Below are positions 5,704 through 5,812 of a DNA stretch of 5,812 nucleotides, piece after piece. Below the pieces are notes generated by a model that worked only from the letters and a program-made list of their open reading frames with translations, was not told the DNA's origin and searched no databases. A program made the position numbers and the translations under genes. Source of the DNA: Cellvibrionaceae bacterium (GTDB taxonomy: Bacteria > Pseudomonadota > Gammaproteobacteria > Pseudomonadales > Cellvibrionaceae); contig JALUYN010000653.1 of NCBI GenBank assembly GCA_027012915.1, positions 1 to 5,812 of the forward strand, in the 5' to 3' direction. Each line of letters begins with the position of its first letter. Positions within the stretch are counted from its first letter, which is position 1.

Positions 5704-5812
5704 AGCCTGACGATGACCTACTCTCACATGGGGATACCCCACACTACCATCGGCGATGCATCGTTTCACTTCTGAGTTCGGGATGGGATCAGGTGGTTCC
5801 AATGCTCTATTG
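5704..5812 (-). rRNA. rrf: 5S ribosomal RNA, 5' end cut by the window edge
   Basis: The reverse complement carries the conserved 5S blocks: GGAACCACCTGATCCC, CCGAACTCAGAAGTGAAAC, CGCCGATGGTAGTGTGGGG, and the 3' strand GAGAGTAGGTCATCGTCAGGC. About 109 nt are visible; the full gene is about 115-120 nt, so roughly the first ten bases, which pair with the GTCAGGC end, lie outside. The 3' boundary near 5704 is approximate. The sequence is closest in character to Pseudomonas-type gammaproteobacterial 5S. The molecule is a large-subunit rRNA. The 23S and 16S genes would be expected further to the right, upstream in transcription. Confidence 0.97.

Noticed and set aside
5488..5775. 95-codon plus-strand frame reaching into the 5S gene
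   Set aside because: It overlaps hairpins, the rrn terminator and antisense 5S rRNA, and it has no protein motif.

Overview
The window looks like ordinary chromosome from a gammaproteobacterium. The evidence is the prfB-lysS operon with the classical RF2 frameshift site, the LysS and RF2 sequences, and a 5S rRNA whose sequence resembles the Pseudomonas type. Base composition is moderate. A marine Pseudomonadales/Cellvibrionales-type organism is my best guess, but the genus cannot be read from this sequence. 

Layout, left to right. (1) A 5'-truncated glutathione S-transferase gene (+) enters from the left edge. (2) An acyl-CoA thioesterase-like gene (-) converges on it, with 6 bp between their stops. 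Its 5' side holds a candidate promoter and a dyad. (3) An intrinsic terminator closes the leftward prfB-lysS operon. RF2 (prfB) comes first, with its in-frame TGA and +1 frameshift signal intact, and lysyl-tRNA synthetase (lysS) follows 28 bp later. (4) A 257-bp divergent intergenic region contains several short perfect dyads. (5) A nitroreductase-family gene (+) follows and ends at its own intrinsic terminator. (6) About 530 bp have no convincing gene but are full of structure: a 21-bp imperfect stem enclosing a smaller hairpin, a 41/42-bp direct repeat pair, several hairpins and a REP/MITE-like palindromic element. (7) The rrn terminator and the 3' part of a 5S rRNA (-) run off the right edge. 

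Functionally, prfB and lysS form a translation operon: RF2 reads UGA/UAA stops and controls its own synthesis by frameshifting, and LysS charges tRNA-Lys. The GST, thioesterase and nitroreductase are single housekeeping or detoxification-type genes with no obvious functional link. The ribosomal RNA operon and the nitroreductase gene are transcribed towards each other, and the repeat-rich spacer lies between their terminators. 

I found no gene system that I would call undescribed. The least explained part is the structured repeat spacer at about 5131-5658. The prfB frameshift is the clearest special mechanism, but it is well known.
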